Assembly: GCA_002633005.1 (NCBI GenBank)
Contig: NMRA01000133.1
Span: 675,091-739,090, forward strand
Direction of reading: 5' to 3'
From: Phoronis australis
Taxonomy: Eukaryota; Phoronida; Phoronidae
Length of the DNA stretch: 64,000 nucleotides
The translations under genes were made by a program, and so were the position numbers. The notes under the pieces were generated by a model that ran no database searches, was not told the DNA's origin, and saw nothing but the letters and a program-made list of their open reading frames with translations. The first letter of the stretch is position 1. The number at the start of each line of letters is the position of its first letter. This document shows, one piece after another, positions 23,244-35,680 of the stretch.

Positions 23244-26200
23244 CATTTTCCATATAAGGGAAATGCGCAACGTCTATGTCTTGTCATACCAATTAAGGAG
23301 ACGTGCTTTGCCTTGTGGGAGAAAAATCGACGAAGGGGCAAGCAGTTGATAGGCCATTTTTTGAATTTGAAACTAAGAGGAAATGCTTTGATATGAATTG
23401 AATTTAAAAATACTTACGAACAAACCCTAAACCTGGTGAGCAGGTTGATATCTGTATCAGTGGCAGACAACCACTTTCAATATTGCAATTTAGTCTGTTG
23501 ATCACGTTCCAGGCCTCTGGATTTGAATGTGACATAGATGTAGGCCCTAGTATATTGAGTACAGCGTTCAGACGTAGAATTTTTATAAGATGGCAGATAA
23601 AACGTCAAATTCTTAGAATGGCATCTTATCTACCGTCTTACGAGTAATTAGCGTAACATCAATATGCAAATTGCCCATGTTCTGGCCAATGACCACACAG
23701 GTGAACAGAACCTAATCATAAATTCCGTCATGGAAGTTTAGGCCACTTGCGAAGGCAGATCCACCATTTGGTTTGGGGTAAGACGATCAAAAGGCATGTC
23801 AGATATCTGATGAACGTTCACACGTGAATTGTTCACGCGCGAATCACTGGGCGCAAAAGGGTTAAAACTTTTAGCCCAGAACATGTATAAGCAATAGAAT
23901 GTCAGTGTCTGTCTGTAATCTGGTATTTTTTGTTATCTTTAGAGAATGTAGACTGAATCAACAAACTCGCGGGACTTTATTTACTGTCTCAAAACGGGTC
24001 GGTACACTCGCACATCAGGGAGAGCACGCAATTTTTTTAGCATTAGTATTTTTTGTAACTGCTATTCCATATCACTTGTTTGTGAGTCTTACTCTGATGT
24101 TTTCGTTTAGATTAAGTTTAACACTGCATACTGATGATATTTTCAATATGAAGAAATTCAATTTTAATCAAACATCCCTCGGAAAATGTGAAATCAGTGA
24201 GTGAACAAAGTCTACAAATGCGCTGAAAGTCCCTATAGGAATTGTTTCATGCAAGACAGCACACGTTCTTTGAATTTTCTTAGAAGTAATATGTTAATCA
24301 TTAATTATTGAAGTTAAATAATATTTATACATACCGTCAGCTTTTTCCGAGTCCAAAAACCGCCTCTTAACTGAGTAAGAAACAAATTGGGACCCGTTTT
24401 ATAAATTATTTTTTACGCAAGTTTGCAGTCGCTTTTAACTAATTTCAAAACAAATGTGTACCCTCCAACCAATCGGCGAACATTTTACTTAATCACCGGG
24501 CATGCGCAACTTTTGTCTCTGTGTTCAGAGTGTGAACCCCGGGAACTGAGGGAGCACGACCTTTGCTGTTTGCACATGCGCTACTCAGTGCCGTATTTTC
24601 ATGAAGATGAGGCGCGTTCTTTATTACGCTACCTTCTTGATAAAGGAAGGGGTAAACTTAGTTTTGCTGTATACAAACACTTGCACGCATGGGCAAGATA
24701 TGTCTTGAACTTATGATTCAGCATTCGTTGTATCGAAAGTGGCGTATGTCACGTTCTCCGTGAACCACGTGACAAGTTGGCGCTCCACAAAAGTCGGGTC
24801 CACTTGATGCTAAAGAAGGTTTCTCTGGTTGACGGTATGAAGCAAGATCCAGTGTAGGATTACACACTCAGGACCGTCTGTTTGTTGTAGTAACCACGAC
24901 AGTTCCGTCGCGCTCGACAGCAAAACATTGACCAGCAGCTACATTCCAGGGTCACCAGAACGCTGAACACCCCTACCAATTTCTTCAGTTTGCAAGTAGT
25001 CGGATTGACATTTTTCTATTGTCAGCAACGTGATCGGTGATCAAGTAGCTGTTTTTTAACCACGCTGTCAGTTCAAAAGAACCATTCTGACGTGATCACA
25101 CGGAGGTGTTATGCCGAGGGTCATTGTCGAGAACCAGGGTGGTAAGCTACACAGTTTGAAATTTTGTGTCAAAAAGACGTCAATTTAACTTGCGGCAACG
25201 TAGAAGGCAATCGCCAATACCCACTAAAATGCGCTCGTGATTCAGTTTGCTTTCGACACATGGTGTATTGACTTAAATCAGTAATATTCGAGCATTTGAG
25301 TCGTGAAAGTGTTTAACTTCAGAACTGAACCATGTATTCTCACATGGCAATTCTCACACAATGACGAGTTTGGCTTAGTGGGTATAGAATGTATGCCTTT
25401 CGAAGAATTTTTATCTTTCTGGGCGTTAATGGTTGTAACGCCCTAGGTCGTGGACATGCTTTGACTGTTAATGTCACTTTTATGTTTTCCAGTTACACTA
25501 CTGAGAATTATGTCCTTGTCCCTCATATTCGGAATTTGGCACTAGGCGCTAAGAAAGTTACACATGTTATGTTTTATTCAAAAGTAGCATAGAAAGAAAT
25601 CTTGTGTGAAATACAATCCATCGGACATATTTTGTTGATTACAATTTCTTGCTTTCAATCGACACTTGAAAATCTACCTAGCTATTGAAATTTAAAATTC
25701 CAGCACACACGGTTAGCTCATGGATCTACATGTTTTGATAGCAGCCGGGCAGGCCCGGGGGTCTTACAAGGGGCAACTTGTTTTTACACGTCCCCTGTAT
25801 GATTAGCAAAGCTTACAAACGAGATCTCGTCTATCGAATGCAAATATTAGCTTCGATTCCTCTTCCATCCTGTCTGAAAATACCTGAAGACAACTGTGAC
25901 TGATGACGATGAACTCGCGGGTGGCTCAGTGTAACGTTGTAATTCATGTTTACACACAACGGCTCATTGATTTATTGATTTGTTTTATACATTTGATTTC
26001 TATTGAGGAATCGATTTTTCTCTGCAATATAATGACGACCCTGCTGTATTCAGCCATCATGAAGCTCGCTCAGCGAAAAGACGAAACCCGGTCCTTACAA
26101 AACGTAAGCCCCAAGGACAATTTCGTTTAGGAAACAATAAACCTCTTTCCTTCCATTTGATTCTCACTCTGCAAAAAAATATAGATAGGATTCATAATCG

Positions 26201-27189
26201 CCAAGTACTCGTATTACCTAAAAACACCAGGCGCTAGATAATTGACGCCGAGAAAAGGCATAGGGAATAAACGTGCAGTGGATACATTATGCCCACGGCG
26301 GCCTTTATGTCCACTAACAAAATGATTGCTTAGCTGGCAGCGACTGATGTATCTATTGGCTTTAAACAATGAGGCAAATCAAACTCTTACTACGGGTTGC
26401 ACAACTATTACCACGGAACAGAACTTCTGCCAACTTTCACAAAGCATCTACAGCGTGTACCGTGAAATGTCTTATCGCGGCAGCTGAACTGCAATCACTC
26501 ACAAGACCCCCCCCCCTCCACTCAATTAAGTGCCATGAACAAATGAGACAATTGTATACTGGTCGTCCGGGGCAGCTGTCCTGTAGTCCGGACGGAGTGG
26601 TGATTCATGGAAACTGGGTCTGACGCTTTGGTCCCGTGAGGGCTCCCATGGAAAGCAATGTAAACTGATGGGGTTACCCTCATTGTAAATATTACGTTAA
26701 TTAACAAATCAATAAATAAATACTTGACTTGTCCTCCATAAGACTCGTTGCCAAAAATCCGAGAACTGGGTCATGTGGTAGCGGGTGGTGGAGTCGCAAT
26801 GTCACGCTGTCAATTGAAGTAGCGTCACCGATCAATTTGGACGGAAGAATGTGGTCACGTGTTGTTAACATATGACTAGCAGATATTTTAATTTTTTCGG
26901 TATAAAACAAACGGGGGAGCCGCTAGACTTCGAGGCAAAATAGCTAAAAGATGTCATTGGGCATTATGTATATGAGATATACAGTTTGTGATCGTTTAAT
27001 TGGCAGGGGAGAGTTTTTCATTTCCACAATCGGCAAAACCCAAGAAATTTCGATAAAAATGCTTCCGGTTGTTTCGAGCATGCGGCCGAAAGCTACACAG
27101 CGATGTTGAACGTTAACGTTGCCTTGGATACTACCAGTTGTATGCATACACAAAAGTAAGCATATATATAACGTGGTTTGTTTCATTTA

Positions 27190-27585
27190 GAACTTTCACG
27201 CTATTTCCTTATCTCTGTCATTGCTTGGTCAAATTAGTTAGAAACACAACATATAGCGACGATGTGAACACGTGAATATGAAGTAGATTGAAAATTGGGA
27301 ACGAGTTTTGTGTAGAAAATGATCCGCCGTAAATCACTCAACCGTGTCATGTAAGTATCGGGACGCGGTGTTGGGAATAAGAATGCATGATGCGAGCTAG
27401 TGTGTGAGCCCCCAAGGTACGTCATTAGTGCAAAGGTCACCTATTTCCAGAATTTTTGTTTTCACATTTCAAGTTGTCAATCAATACAACTGCGCTTTGT
27501 TTAGCGTAGATGATGTTCAAATAGTATTGTCCTTTAGTTCCCGCCATACATTTACATAGTTAGCAGCATGCAAATACATTTTTAA
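27190..27585 (-). repeat. About 390-bp interspersed repeat, inverted copy
   Basis: Its reverse complement matches 43785-44165 nearly throughout. Shared words include GAACTAAAGGACAAT, CATCTACGCTAAACAAAGCG, GGTTGAGTGATTTACGGCGG and AATTTGACCAAGCAAT. Similarity starts at GCATGCT and stops at AGTTC. No TIR or coding sequence is seen, and the class is unknown. Confidence 0.85.
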
Positions 27586-28558
27586 GACTTTCTATTCAAA
27601 TGCAAATAATTATGTTCGTCGTAGCCAGCCGACTGGCCGATGTTCTCTTTTGTGACGCTGCGTACATCATGGAATTCCTTCAGAATTAGATTGCTATTTT
27701 AGAATGCTCGATTTTTCGCCAACTCTTCGCGAATCTTCGCGGAAAGCAACCCTTAAACGGTTCCTTGATGTTAAAGTAATTTTGTTACAGTGTGTAATTT
27801 TATCATCAATATATTTTTACATGTATGGTGCGGCTTTTCTCGGAAATCTGACACTTTTGTCCCCGGCTTTTGTCCTGTGACGAAGCAAGTCTCAACACTC
27901 TGGTTTCGAAATGCCACATATTTACTCAACCAAATGACTGCTAGAGCAAATAATTTACAAGAAAACGCCCGACACGTTGATTTGAGACAGTTGATTACTT
28001 GCGGTCATTGTCTTTGTTTGCATCACGTGATCGAGTGGGCGCAGCGATAATCAGTTTAACGACTAGTCAATTCAGTAATTGCAAAAGCTAACAAACTAGA
28101 TGACACTACATAATAAAACAGGAGAAGAATGTTGAAAATATGGCCGAGAAATTTTGTCGGTGAATTAGGACGAGAACCAAGGAATAATCGTGTCTGTAAC
28201 TCAATGAAGTTGTCACTGCTAGCTGTGTAATCTGATGATGGAATTCCTACAAACAAGTTGCCCATAGATATTTGTTGGAAAACATTCTGATCAGGTTTTA
28301 GACCAATAGGCAGTAGGCCGAGTTTTATAGGGCTTCTAGAATATAACTTTTTGTTGCTACTTTTGGGGCCAATTTTATTCGGTGTTTTTTAATTCATTTA
28401 CTAGTGTGCTTTCAAAATCTAAAAAGTCCCTGCATATCAAGTTGCACGTTTTTACCGCGTCGTCCACGATATATCAAAGTTATTTTGGGAGATCTCAAAG
28501 GAATAAATAACTTTACCACGTTATTGTCTATAAAAATTGCGAAAAAACAAAGTTTCAG

Positions 28559-29088
28559 ATGAAGTACAGAGAAAAATTAAATCGCCCGTATACTGCAGAA
28601 TGGTGGTACAAAGCTTTTTCCAACACACATTCATTCACTGAAGATGTTTCTCTGAGATGGTTTCAATTTAGGCTGGTTCACAGAATTATAGGCTGTAAAG
28701 AAATTTTACACAACATTGGTGTAATTGATAGCTCATTGTGCACATTTTGCTTAGATGTCCCTGTGTACTGGTCGTGTAACGTTACTCAACAGTTTTGGAC
28801 TAATGTAAATAACTGGCTCGTAGATGCTGTTATACATAGTTTAGAACTGTCCTTACAATCAGTTCTGACTGGTGTTCAGGTGAAAGCTCATAGCGGTTTT
28901 ACAAAGTATGGTTCTTTGCTTCAGCAAGTACCATAGTTATCAGCAAAGGTTAAAGTGCAAAGACCCCTGCCTTGCACTGTTTAAGAAGAAAGTTGCATTG
29001 TACATTTCCACTGAAAGGTATATAAACAAAATGAAGTACGATGAATTTATAGAGCGCTGGCAAGGTCATGACCTTTTTTGTTTGTTAT
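28559..29088 (+). pseudogene. Decayed non-LTR retrotransposon (LINE) 3' end
   Basis: The frame starting at 28559 (WWYKAF..., SLRWFQFRLVHRIIG, a CxxC in SSLCTFCLD, then CNVTQQFW) has the order and spacing of the reverse-transcriptase-associated zinc-binding region at the C-terminus of LINE ORF2 proteins. A short deletion seems to have removed part of the second Cys/His pair. The end of the protein continues in another frame from 28908 (QQRLKCKDPCLALFKKK... to a stop at about 29088), so at least one frameshift is present. No reverse-transcriptase or endonuclease core is visible: this is a 5'-truncated dead copy. LINE clade is not certain; L1/Tx1-like is possible. Confidence 0.7.
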
Positions 29089-30259
29089 GAATGAATCATG
29101 ATAGCATCTACTTGTTTTTTATGTTAAACTACGTTTGTACATATCAGCACTGTAAGTTGACCTTAACTGATCCTTGACTAAACAAAAAAGTTATTGTGAG
29201 GAAACTGTAATTGATCTGTACCGTACCTATTATATTGAATAAAAAAGTTACACATGTTTGGGAAATTTGAGTTTAAAGTTACGTAATAGTTACCAAAAAG
29301 CTTAGTGAAGTTATATTTGTAAAAATAACACTTTTCCTATCTGTTTTTATAAAACAAATGATCAATATTATTGTATTTAACAATGATACACGTTCTACGT
29401 TAGTAGAGGAACTCCAAACCAGTGAAGTTTAGAAATTGTAGTGACACCTAGCGTCAGAAATATAAACTAATTCTGGACATTACAGGAGCAGGAAGGTAAC
29501 GCCAGGAGGTTATTCTGGCAATGTCTGGCAAGTAAAATAACACAGTACACTTGAGAATGGTCAAAATATGTGCCTCAGTGACTGTATCATTGATTAACGG
29601 AATAAACTACAACTTATTTGCATGATAACAGAAATATGTTGAACAAAAACAACACAGCTGAATGATCTCTGTGAATGTGCTCATCGACTGTAGTAAAATA
29701 CTAGATTATTCTGACAGTGTCTTGCAAGCAGTATGAGCGACACGAAGGTTGGCTTCGGCGGGGAGCGGCGTCCTTCCAGCCTAAGTGTGTAGCTGGGGTA
29801 TTCGCAGGCATCAATCAAGATGAGAACCCCAGTGTGGCCACCCAAATGATTCAAGTTTTCACAATTTGATGGCAGGCTACATCTTCCGGTGCTCATTTTA
29901 TTTCACGTTAAGCTTCGTCATGTAATTGTAAAGTTCAGTCTTGATGTCCAAAAAATGCACCGAGAATTCTGGAAATAGTTGCCCAAAAAACTGCACAGGT
30001 AAGCAATTATATTAATAATGGCTGCCTGGTTATCGACCTATTATTTTCATTCTTGTTATCCTTAGTCACATATTGAATGTTTGTAAATCAGTATTGAAGA
30101 AAGCGGGACTCTAGACAGAAATCTCGTGCAATGTAGTTTGTGCACTTCGAAACGTTACTTTTGTTCGATACAATGTCCCACTGTGAGTGTGTGCTACTAA
30201 ACATGAAATGTCTCGATATGCGATATGTACAGACAATTCTGTATTCTCGACAATCCTGA

Positions 30260-30418
30260 CCAGCCTCCCGTTCAGTAACGCTAGGACCTCGCTAAAAAGC
30301 AAAACTTCGCGATATTACGTGAGATATTGCCGTGCATTTTAAATTAGAGCACGTGACTTTGACCAGGTTTTAGCTAGGTCCTAGTGTAGGTCCTAGCGTC
30401 TACTGAACGCACGCCTGG
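30260..30418. mobile_element. GTAGAGTTCAGTA-TIR MITE, copy 2
   Basis: The ends CCCGTTCAGTAACG and CTACTGAACGCACGCCTGGGG are imperfect inverted repeats. The interior has CTAGGACCTCGCTAAAAAGC, CTTCGCGATATTACGTGAGA and GAGCACGTGACTTT, as in copies 3 and 4. Confidence 0.8.
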
Positions 30419-32456
30419 GGTCGTCATTTCCAATTCATGTTCCTAATGCGGAAAATTACGTCAGCACTGCAGACAGGACGTCTTTATGCGATGTACTTGC
30501 CTGCGGGAATCTGCTGAGAGAACCTTTCTGGGATAGTTGAATGGAACTAATGTCTGAAAATTTTGAAATTATAAAACCTTTGCACAAAAGTCATTATGTG
30601 TGGGAACGCCTTCTGACTCGATTAACCCGAATATCCCACGCGTGCTGCAGGATGAGTGTAAGTAATTGTGGCCATACCCATGAGCAGCCAAGTGGGCATC
30701 GCTTAACTCCTGTAGAGAAACCATGAAGAAATATGTGCAAACCTAAAGGTTCAAAAACTCCCCCGAGTCTTGGCTGATTGAGTATAAGGCACGTCATTCA
30801 AATCTTAACAAGTCACTGCAGATGGCGCAGTTACAAAGTTTTAAGCGACAGTGAATGTGACACTTTCCCATTGGTCTAGTTTTAAAGATATATTACTGTT
30901 CTTGGTCTTAAGTGCATGGTTTTGGTGTGGTATTTGAGCGGTGCTTGATCATGCGGAAATATTTCAAGGAAATTGTAAACTGTGTGAATTATTGTGATTT
31001 GGTTCGATGGCTATCATCCAGGCAGCGGTAGCATCCACAGGCGAGGTCTGCAAGCCCATTACAGGCACAGGCGAGGAGTGCAAGCCTATTACAACAACAG
31101 ATTTGTTTCGATGTGTTACGACATTTCACTGAAAATGTTACCGTATATTGAGTCCCCCAATCACTCAGGGCCCTAGGGGAAATTACTCGTAATACACATC
31201 GGTAAGATTGCATACCAACCCATTGACATCAACAGAGCCTCCTTCAGGTGTGAGATCTATTACTCAAACAACTAGGTAGTGGTTAGTATAGTGTTGCACT
31301 CAACGTCATGCTCAGTGACATGATCATTGGGTGCGATGGTTAGCTATTTAATGGCAAAATAGGCGACAAGTGAGAACTATTTTCATGTGATTAGACCCCG
31401 TTGGAGGAGAGGTTTTGGTGGTGACGACCACTGGTGGTCTGATGTTGGGAATAAGAATACATGCCTGAGTCTCGAGTCGTCGTCGTGGTCACGTTTCCGT
31501 AAGTCAAATAAGCTGTCGTCACTTATGTTCCCCACAGCTGAAACTAGAAAAGAAAAATATTGGCGAATAAGGGTGAATTAATTTTACTTTAATTCTATTT
31601 ATTCTGAAGCGTATTTCAGGCGTAACTTCAGCTGGTGGTGAGGCCTTCCCCATATGATTGTATATCCCGTAAACATTTTTCCTGTTTTGTTCTCGTAACT
31701 CGTTGATCTGCAAAGTAAGTGTTCCACTAGCACATCCAAAAAAGCCATCTCACTGTTTTCTTTTGTGTCGAATTTTTATGGAACTAAAACGGAGGCTGAT
31801 GTTAGTGTATTAATGGATAACGGAGTGATTGACATGTCGAAAGTATCCATTTTAGGTTGAAATAAATTTCAAAACTGCATAGAGAAGCACCACTTGTAGA
31901 AAGATTTTCTCAACTGAGTTACATTAATGAGAGAAAATAATCAAAACGGAAAACATTGATAACATTATAGAAATCGAGCTTCATCTGATGTGTCACTGCC
32001 CTGTCCTCAGGACAGATGATGCCAGAACAGTTAGATTGTTTCAATGCCATGATCCTTGTGAACTATTGGCGAGAAATGGTCAAATCTTAGAATGCGAAAT
32101 TTATTTGCAATTTAAAATAAATAGATGCATGTAAATTGCGCAAGTAAAAAATTTAACAACACAAAGTTATATCTGTTTGAAATCCATTCTAGTTCGATGA
32201 TATCCAGAGAACCCCGTCAGAATAAGGATTTTGGAAAAGGTGCTTTCTTGCAAATAAACCTTAGGAACATTTAGAGACAAAAGAATCGTGTTCATTTTAT
32301 ACTGAAGCAAAGAAGAAAGATTGAGAACCCTAACAAAATATAAATCATTTCGACCTCTTACCGTATAAGAATTAAAAAGGGGCCCCTGGTTTCGTGTTTA
32401 AAGCTACGCGAATATCTCTGTATTCGCGTAAAATACTCAAACACTGACGGGATTAC

Positions 32457-32917
32457 CACACGTTCCAAACGCCGTAACTCCATTCAAGAGTATATTAAAA
32501 GCAAACCGTTACATTCTTGTAAGTAAATGTAATATATTACTACAACACCTCATATACCGTAACACTCTTCATCAAGCCCACAATGAGACGGCCTTTTCTT
32601 TGAGCAACGAGAACAAGTGTGAAGTCGCGAGACCTAAGAGTTCTGGGATAGCGGTACTTTCATCTGAGGCTGCCATTTTGTTAATTCGGTGCGAAATACA
32701 GATTGCCGCTAGTCTCGAAGCTAAATATAAGCGAAAATCTTGGCAACAAGAGTAGACATCGACTTGGTCCTGGAGCGCACTGTAACATGCATGTAGGTCT
32801 CGTTGAAGAGTGTTACGGTGTATAATGTATTGTAGTATAATATTACAGTGAGCTGCAAACATGTAACGGCTTGCATTTAATAGACTCTTGAATGGTGTTA
32901 CGGCGTTTGCAACGGGT
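32457..32917. mobile_element. 460-bp MITE with about 115-bp TIRs and a possible TSD
   Basis: The arms 32461-32575 and 32798-32914 are inverted copies, about 85-90% complementary. Shared words include AAACGCCGTAAC, CATTCAAGAGT and CCGTAACACTCTTCA. GGATTAC flanks the element on both sides (32450-32456 and 32918-32924), consistent with a 7-bp target duplication. The interior holds a 96-codon minus-strand ORF with no recognisable domain. It lies about 440 bp before the first formin exon. Confidence 0.8.
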
Positions 32918-33354
32918 GGATTACGTCACCGCCAACAATGGCATGTATGACGCCGTCTTATAAATACGTGATAGTTCACGTTCAACGTTGCTTTGCGAAA
33001 CCTCTCTATTATTTTGATGTACCTGAATTTTCTAGGTTTGGAGAATTAGGCCAATTCAAGAACAGTTTTATACACCAGTATTATAAAAAGACAAACTGTA
33101 TTCTGCAATCTTATTTTACATTTTCTTCTATTAGGGTATATAAGGTTCTCACAAAAATGTTGACACGTTGATAGTGATTTTCATATAAACAGTAAAAAGC
33201 GATTAAACCAATTCAGAAATGGGTGTGACACCTGCCCTAATTTACTGCTAACAATTTTCAACTGTAAGTGTGTTCATTTGATCAGAGAGAATCGTGAATG
33301 TTCGCTGAACTTTTCCAGGATTAACCGTGAGATTACCGTAAGAGACCTTCGTCA

Positions 33355-33781
33355 ATGATGGAACACGGGACGACAGGTGCCTTTTCTGAAAACTCAACAG
33401 AATCCACACTGGACTCCCCTCATTCGAGACCAATATCAGCACATGCAAAGTTCGGCATTCCAATAAAAACGTTAGATTTGAGCCACTGTTCCCCGGATGT
33501 GTGTGTCGGGCTTCTTCATTTGCCAACCTCCCAAGTCTTCTCAGCTTTGCTGAAGAAGATCAAGAGTTCTAATAAGGAGTGGATTGAAGGATTCTTAGAG
33601 GAGAGTGGTCTTCAGATGCTGCTGGATTGTATTGAACGTCCGAAGAAGGGGAGACAATTCAAGATATCCGATACAATTACCGTGCTGCAGAATATATCGT
33701 GCGTACGGGCAGTGATCAACTCTAAATCTGGTTTGGAGTTCATTGTCAGTCAGGAAGATCACGTCCGGAAACTGGTGACAG
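33355..33781 (+). CDS. INF2-like formin, alternative first coding exon A
   Basis: The ATG at 33355 (with a second at 33358) opens 142 codons ending at ACAG|GTGAGT, phase 1. After a Ser/Thr-rich leader of about 35 residues comes the first part of the formin FH3/diaphanous-inhibitory domain. Conserved blocks are CSPDVCVGLL, SALLKKIK, EWIEGFLEESGLQMLL and ISCVRAVINSKSGLEFIV. In INF2 the DID contacts the C-terminal regulatory segment to restrain actin assembly. The exon joins in frame to 59872 (Gly/Ala codon across the junction), where [12 protein letters not shown] continues the family sequence. A possible acceptor TTTTCCAG (ends 33318) and a TATAAA at 33184 lie upstream, so a 5' non-coding exon or a promoter are both possible. 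Confidence 0.85.
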
Positions 33782-34510
33782 GTGAGTTGGAGAGGCTAAC
33801 GCCGTAGATATGAATCAGTTACCGGTAAACCGACACCGACTCCTTGACGTGTTGGTCGAAGAAAGGTAGATCAGATTGAAAAGCTATAAAACAGCTATGT
33901 GTCAACGACATTACCAGAAAAGATATCCCATGCACTCCTCGAAATAACAAAATGCCCTTTTTAAATGAAACCTTATTTTTGCATTGGCTTCTCAGCAACC
34001 TGCCCTATTTGTAGGGAAATACAATACTGACCCAGGTCATTTCAGTGATTCAACCAGCTTTTTATGAATAGGCCAGAGCCTTCGACCCCCTGACCACTGC
34101 TAGCTAGCTATGTAGTTGGAGTTCAGCAGGGCTGAGTTTCGTTGACCGCAAGGCATTAGTTTGTACTTGTGGCGAAAATCTTCGCTTTTGGAACAGGAAC
34201 GGTGAATTCAGTCTCACAATTGAACAACATCGAACCTTGCAGACCAATCACCTCAGTGGCCGACATTTTGTTAGAATAGTCAGTAGTCTTCGCTTTTCAC
34301 TCCCGGGATTTTGCGAGGTCTTGCGAGATTTTCTTTTTTCGAAAGAAACTAGGTCTACAGAACGCTCTCCCGTGTTTCTTAAACTAAATCAGTCGACCAA
34401 TCCCCATTCACCTATTAGTTGGAGTGTCTGACTCGTACACCACCAGAGACCTTATTTCGTGCCGAACGCTGACTGATCTCTGAGTTTTAGAAATATTTCG
34501 TCCTCTTTGC

Positions 34511-34702
34511 NNNNNNNNNNNNNNNNNNNNNNNNNNNNNNNNNNNNNNNNNNNNNNNNNNNNNNNNNNNNNNNNNNNNNNNNNNNNNNNNNNNNNNNNNN
34601 NNNNNNNNNNNNNNNNNNNNNNNNNNNNNNNNNNNNNNNNNNNNNNNNNNNNNNNNNNNNNNNNNNNNNNNNNNNNNNNNNNNNNNNNNNNNNNNNNNNN
34701 NN
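34511..34702. other. Assembly gap (192 N)
   Basis: This is a run of 192 N. The right edge resumes in a C-run followed by ACTTTTTTCAGTGCTGCG, which is the interior of the GC-rich palindromic repeat also found at 4947 and 57113. The gap probably reflects failure to read through that repeat. ORFs spanning it are meaningless. Confidence 0.98.
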
Positions 34703-34743
34703 CCCCCCCCCCCCCACTTTTTTCAGTGCTGCGCAACCCATGT
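34703..34743. repeat. GC-rich palindromic repeat, truncated by the gap
   Basis: A C-run, then ACTTTTTTCAGTGCTGCGCAACCCATG, matches half of the repeat at 57113-57254. Confidence 0.7.
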
Positions 34744-35680
34744 TACTTGAAGCTCTATATGCGCGTGTCCCATGGTCTGTGCGAAACCTTTTGTACTAAA
34801 GCTTGTGAGTGTCTAACTACGTGCATCAACGGTGTACGGTAAACGTGCAAAACGAAATCCAATAATACATTATTTTAGATGCGTGACTGCTGATATTGCC
34901 CATGTAAACATACATTTCATCTTATAGAAACATGAACATTCTATGACGTTTTGTTTCGAGGTAGTGGTTGACGATGCATGATGAGCACTGGCATTGGGAA
35001 CTGAAAATTGCTGAAAGCGTGAGAATGACTAGAGTTGGATACTGGTTTGGTTTTACAAGGACTTGTTCTCAGGAGAGTGTCTGTTGACTGGATTCTAGGA
35101 ATAATCGGTTTCAGCCAAAGCTTGCAGGGCAGAAGACTTTGTCGTGTGTTTTTTCAAACATATCAATAAATTCCCACATTATCTAGTATTGGCAAACACT
35201 GTATGGATGAAAGATCAACGATGTCAGGGTCTTATCAACTAAAACATACCATACTAGGAATGTTATAGTTGTTATCAGACATAACAATGTATATTCTAGA
35301 ACTATGGACATCTGATAGTTGATATCTGATAGTTTTTTTTTTATGGTTGACGCTCACGCGTCGAAGCTTTTCTGAAGTCACAGCTATCAAAATATACGCA
35401 AATGATCAGGAAGGAATAAAATTTACGTTCTTGCATGCTAAAGAAGACAGGAACTAGGCCAGATTTGAAGGCTTAGAAACTGTGTGAACTTTGGAGTATC
35501 AGTTCACGGCTGATGACGGGTTGCTTGGGGGCCGCTTTCAGATTTCGGTTTTCCTTCATGGTCACATGGTATGCCAATTCCGCTAAATGTTGAGTAATGG
35601 GTACCTTAGTAAGACGATTTTTGGACAATAAATATGGTCATATTCAGCCAATAAAAGCTGAAAATTCAAGACTTAATGTT

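Larger units (their letters stand above)
14958..33354. other. About 18 kb intergenic, repeat-rich, no supported gene
   Basis: The minus-strand gene points away from this interval, and the formin begins at its right end, so both promoters should lie here. Outside the separately listed repeats, the only protein-like sequence is a decayed LINE end (28559-29088). ORFs up to about 107 codons occur, but none shows a domain, sensible splice sites or balanced composition. Confidence 0.65.

Noticed and set aside
24423-24716. 97-codon plus-strand ORF with some Cys and Arg content
   Set aside because: It has no recognisable motif, no splice-site support, and no upstream or downstream coding context.
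34452-34842. ORFs crossing the N gap
   Set aside because: Most of each translation is unknown sequence; nothing can be concluded.
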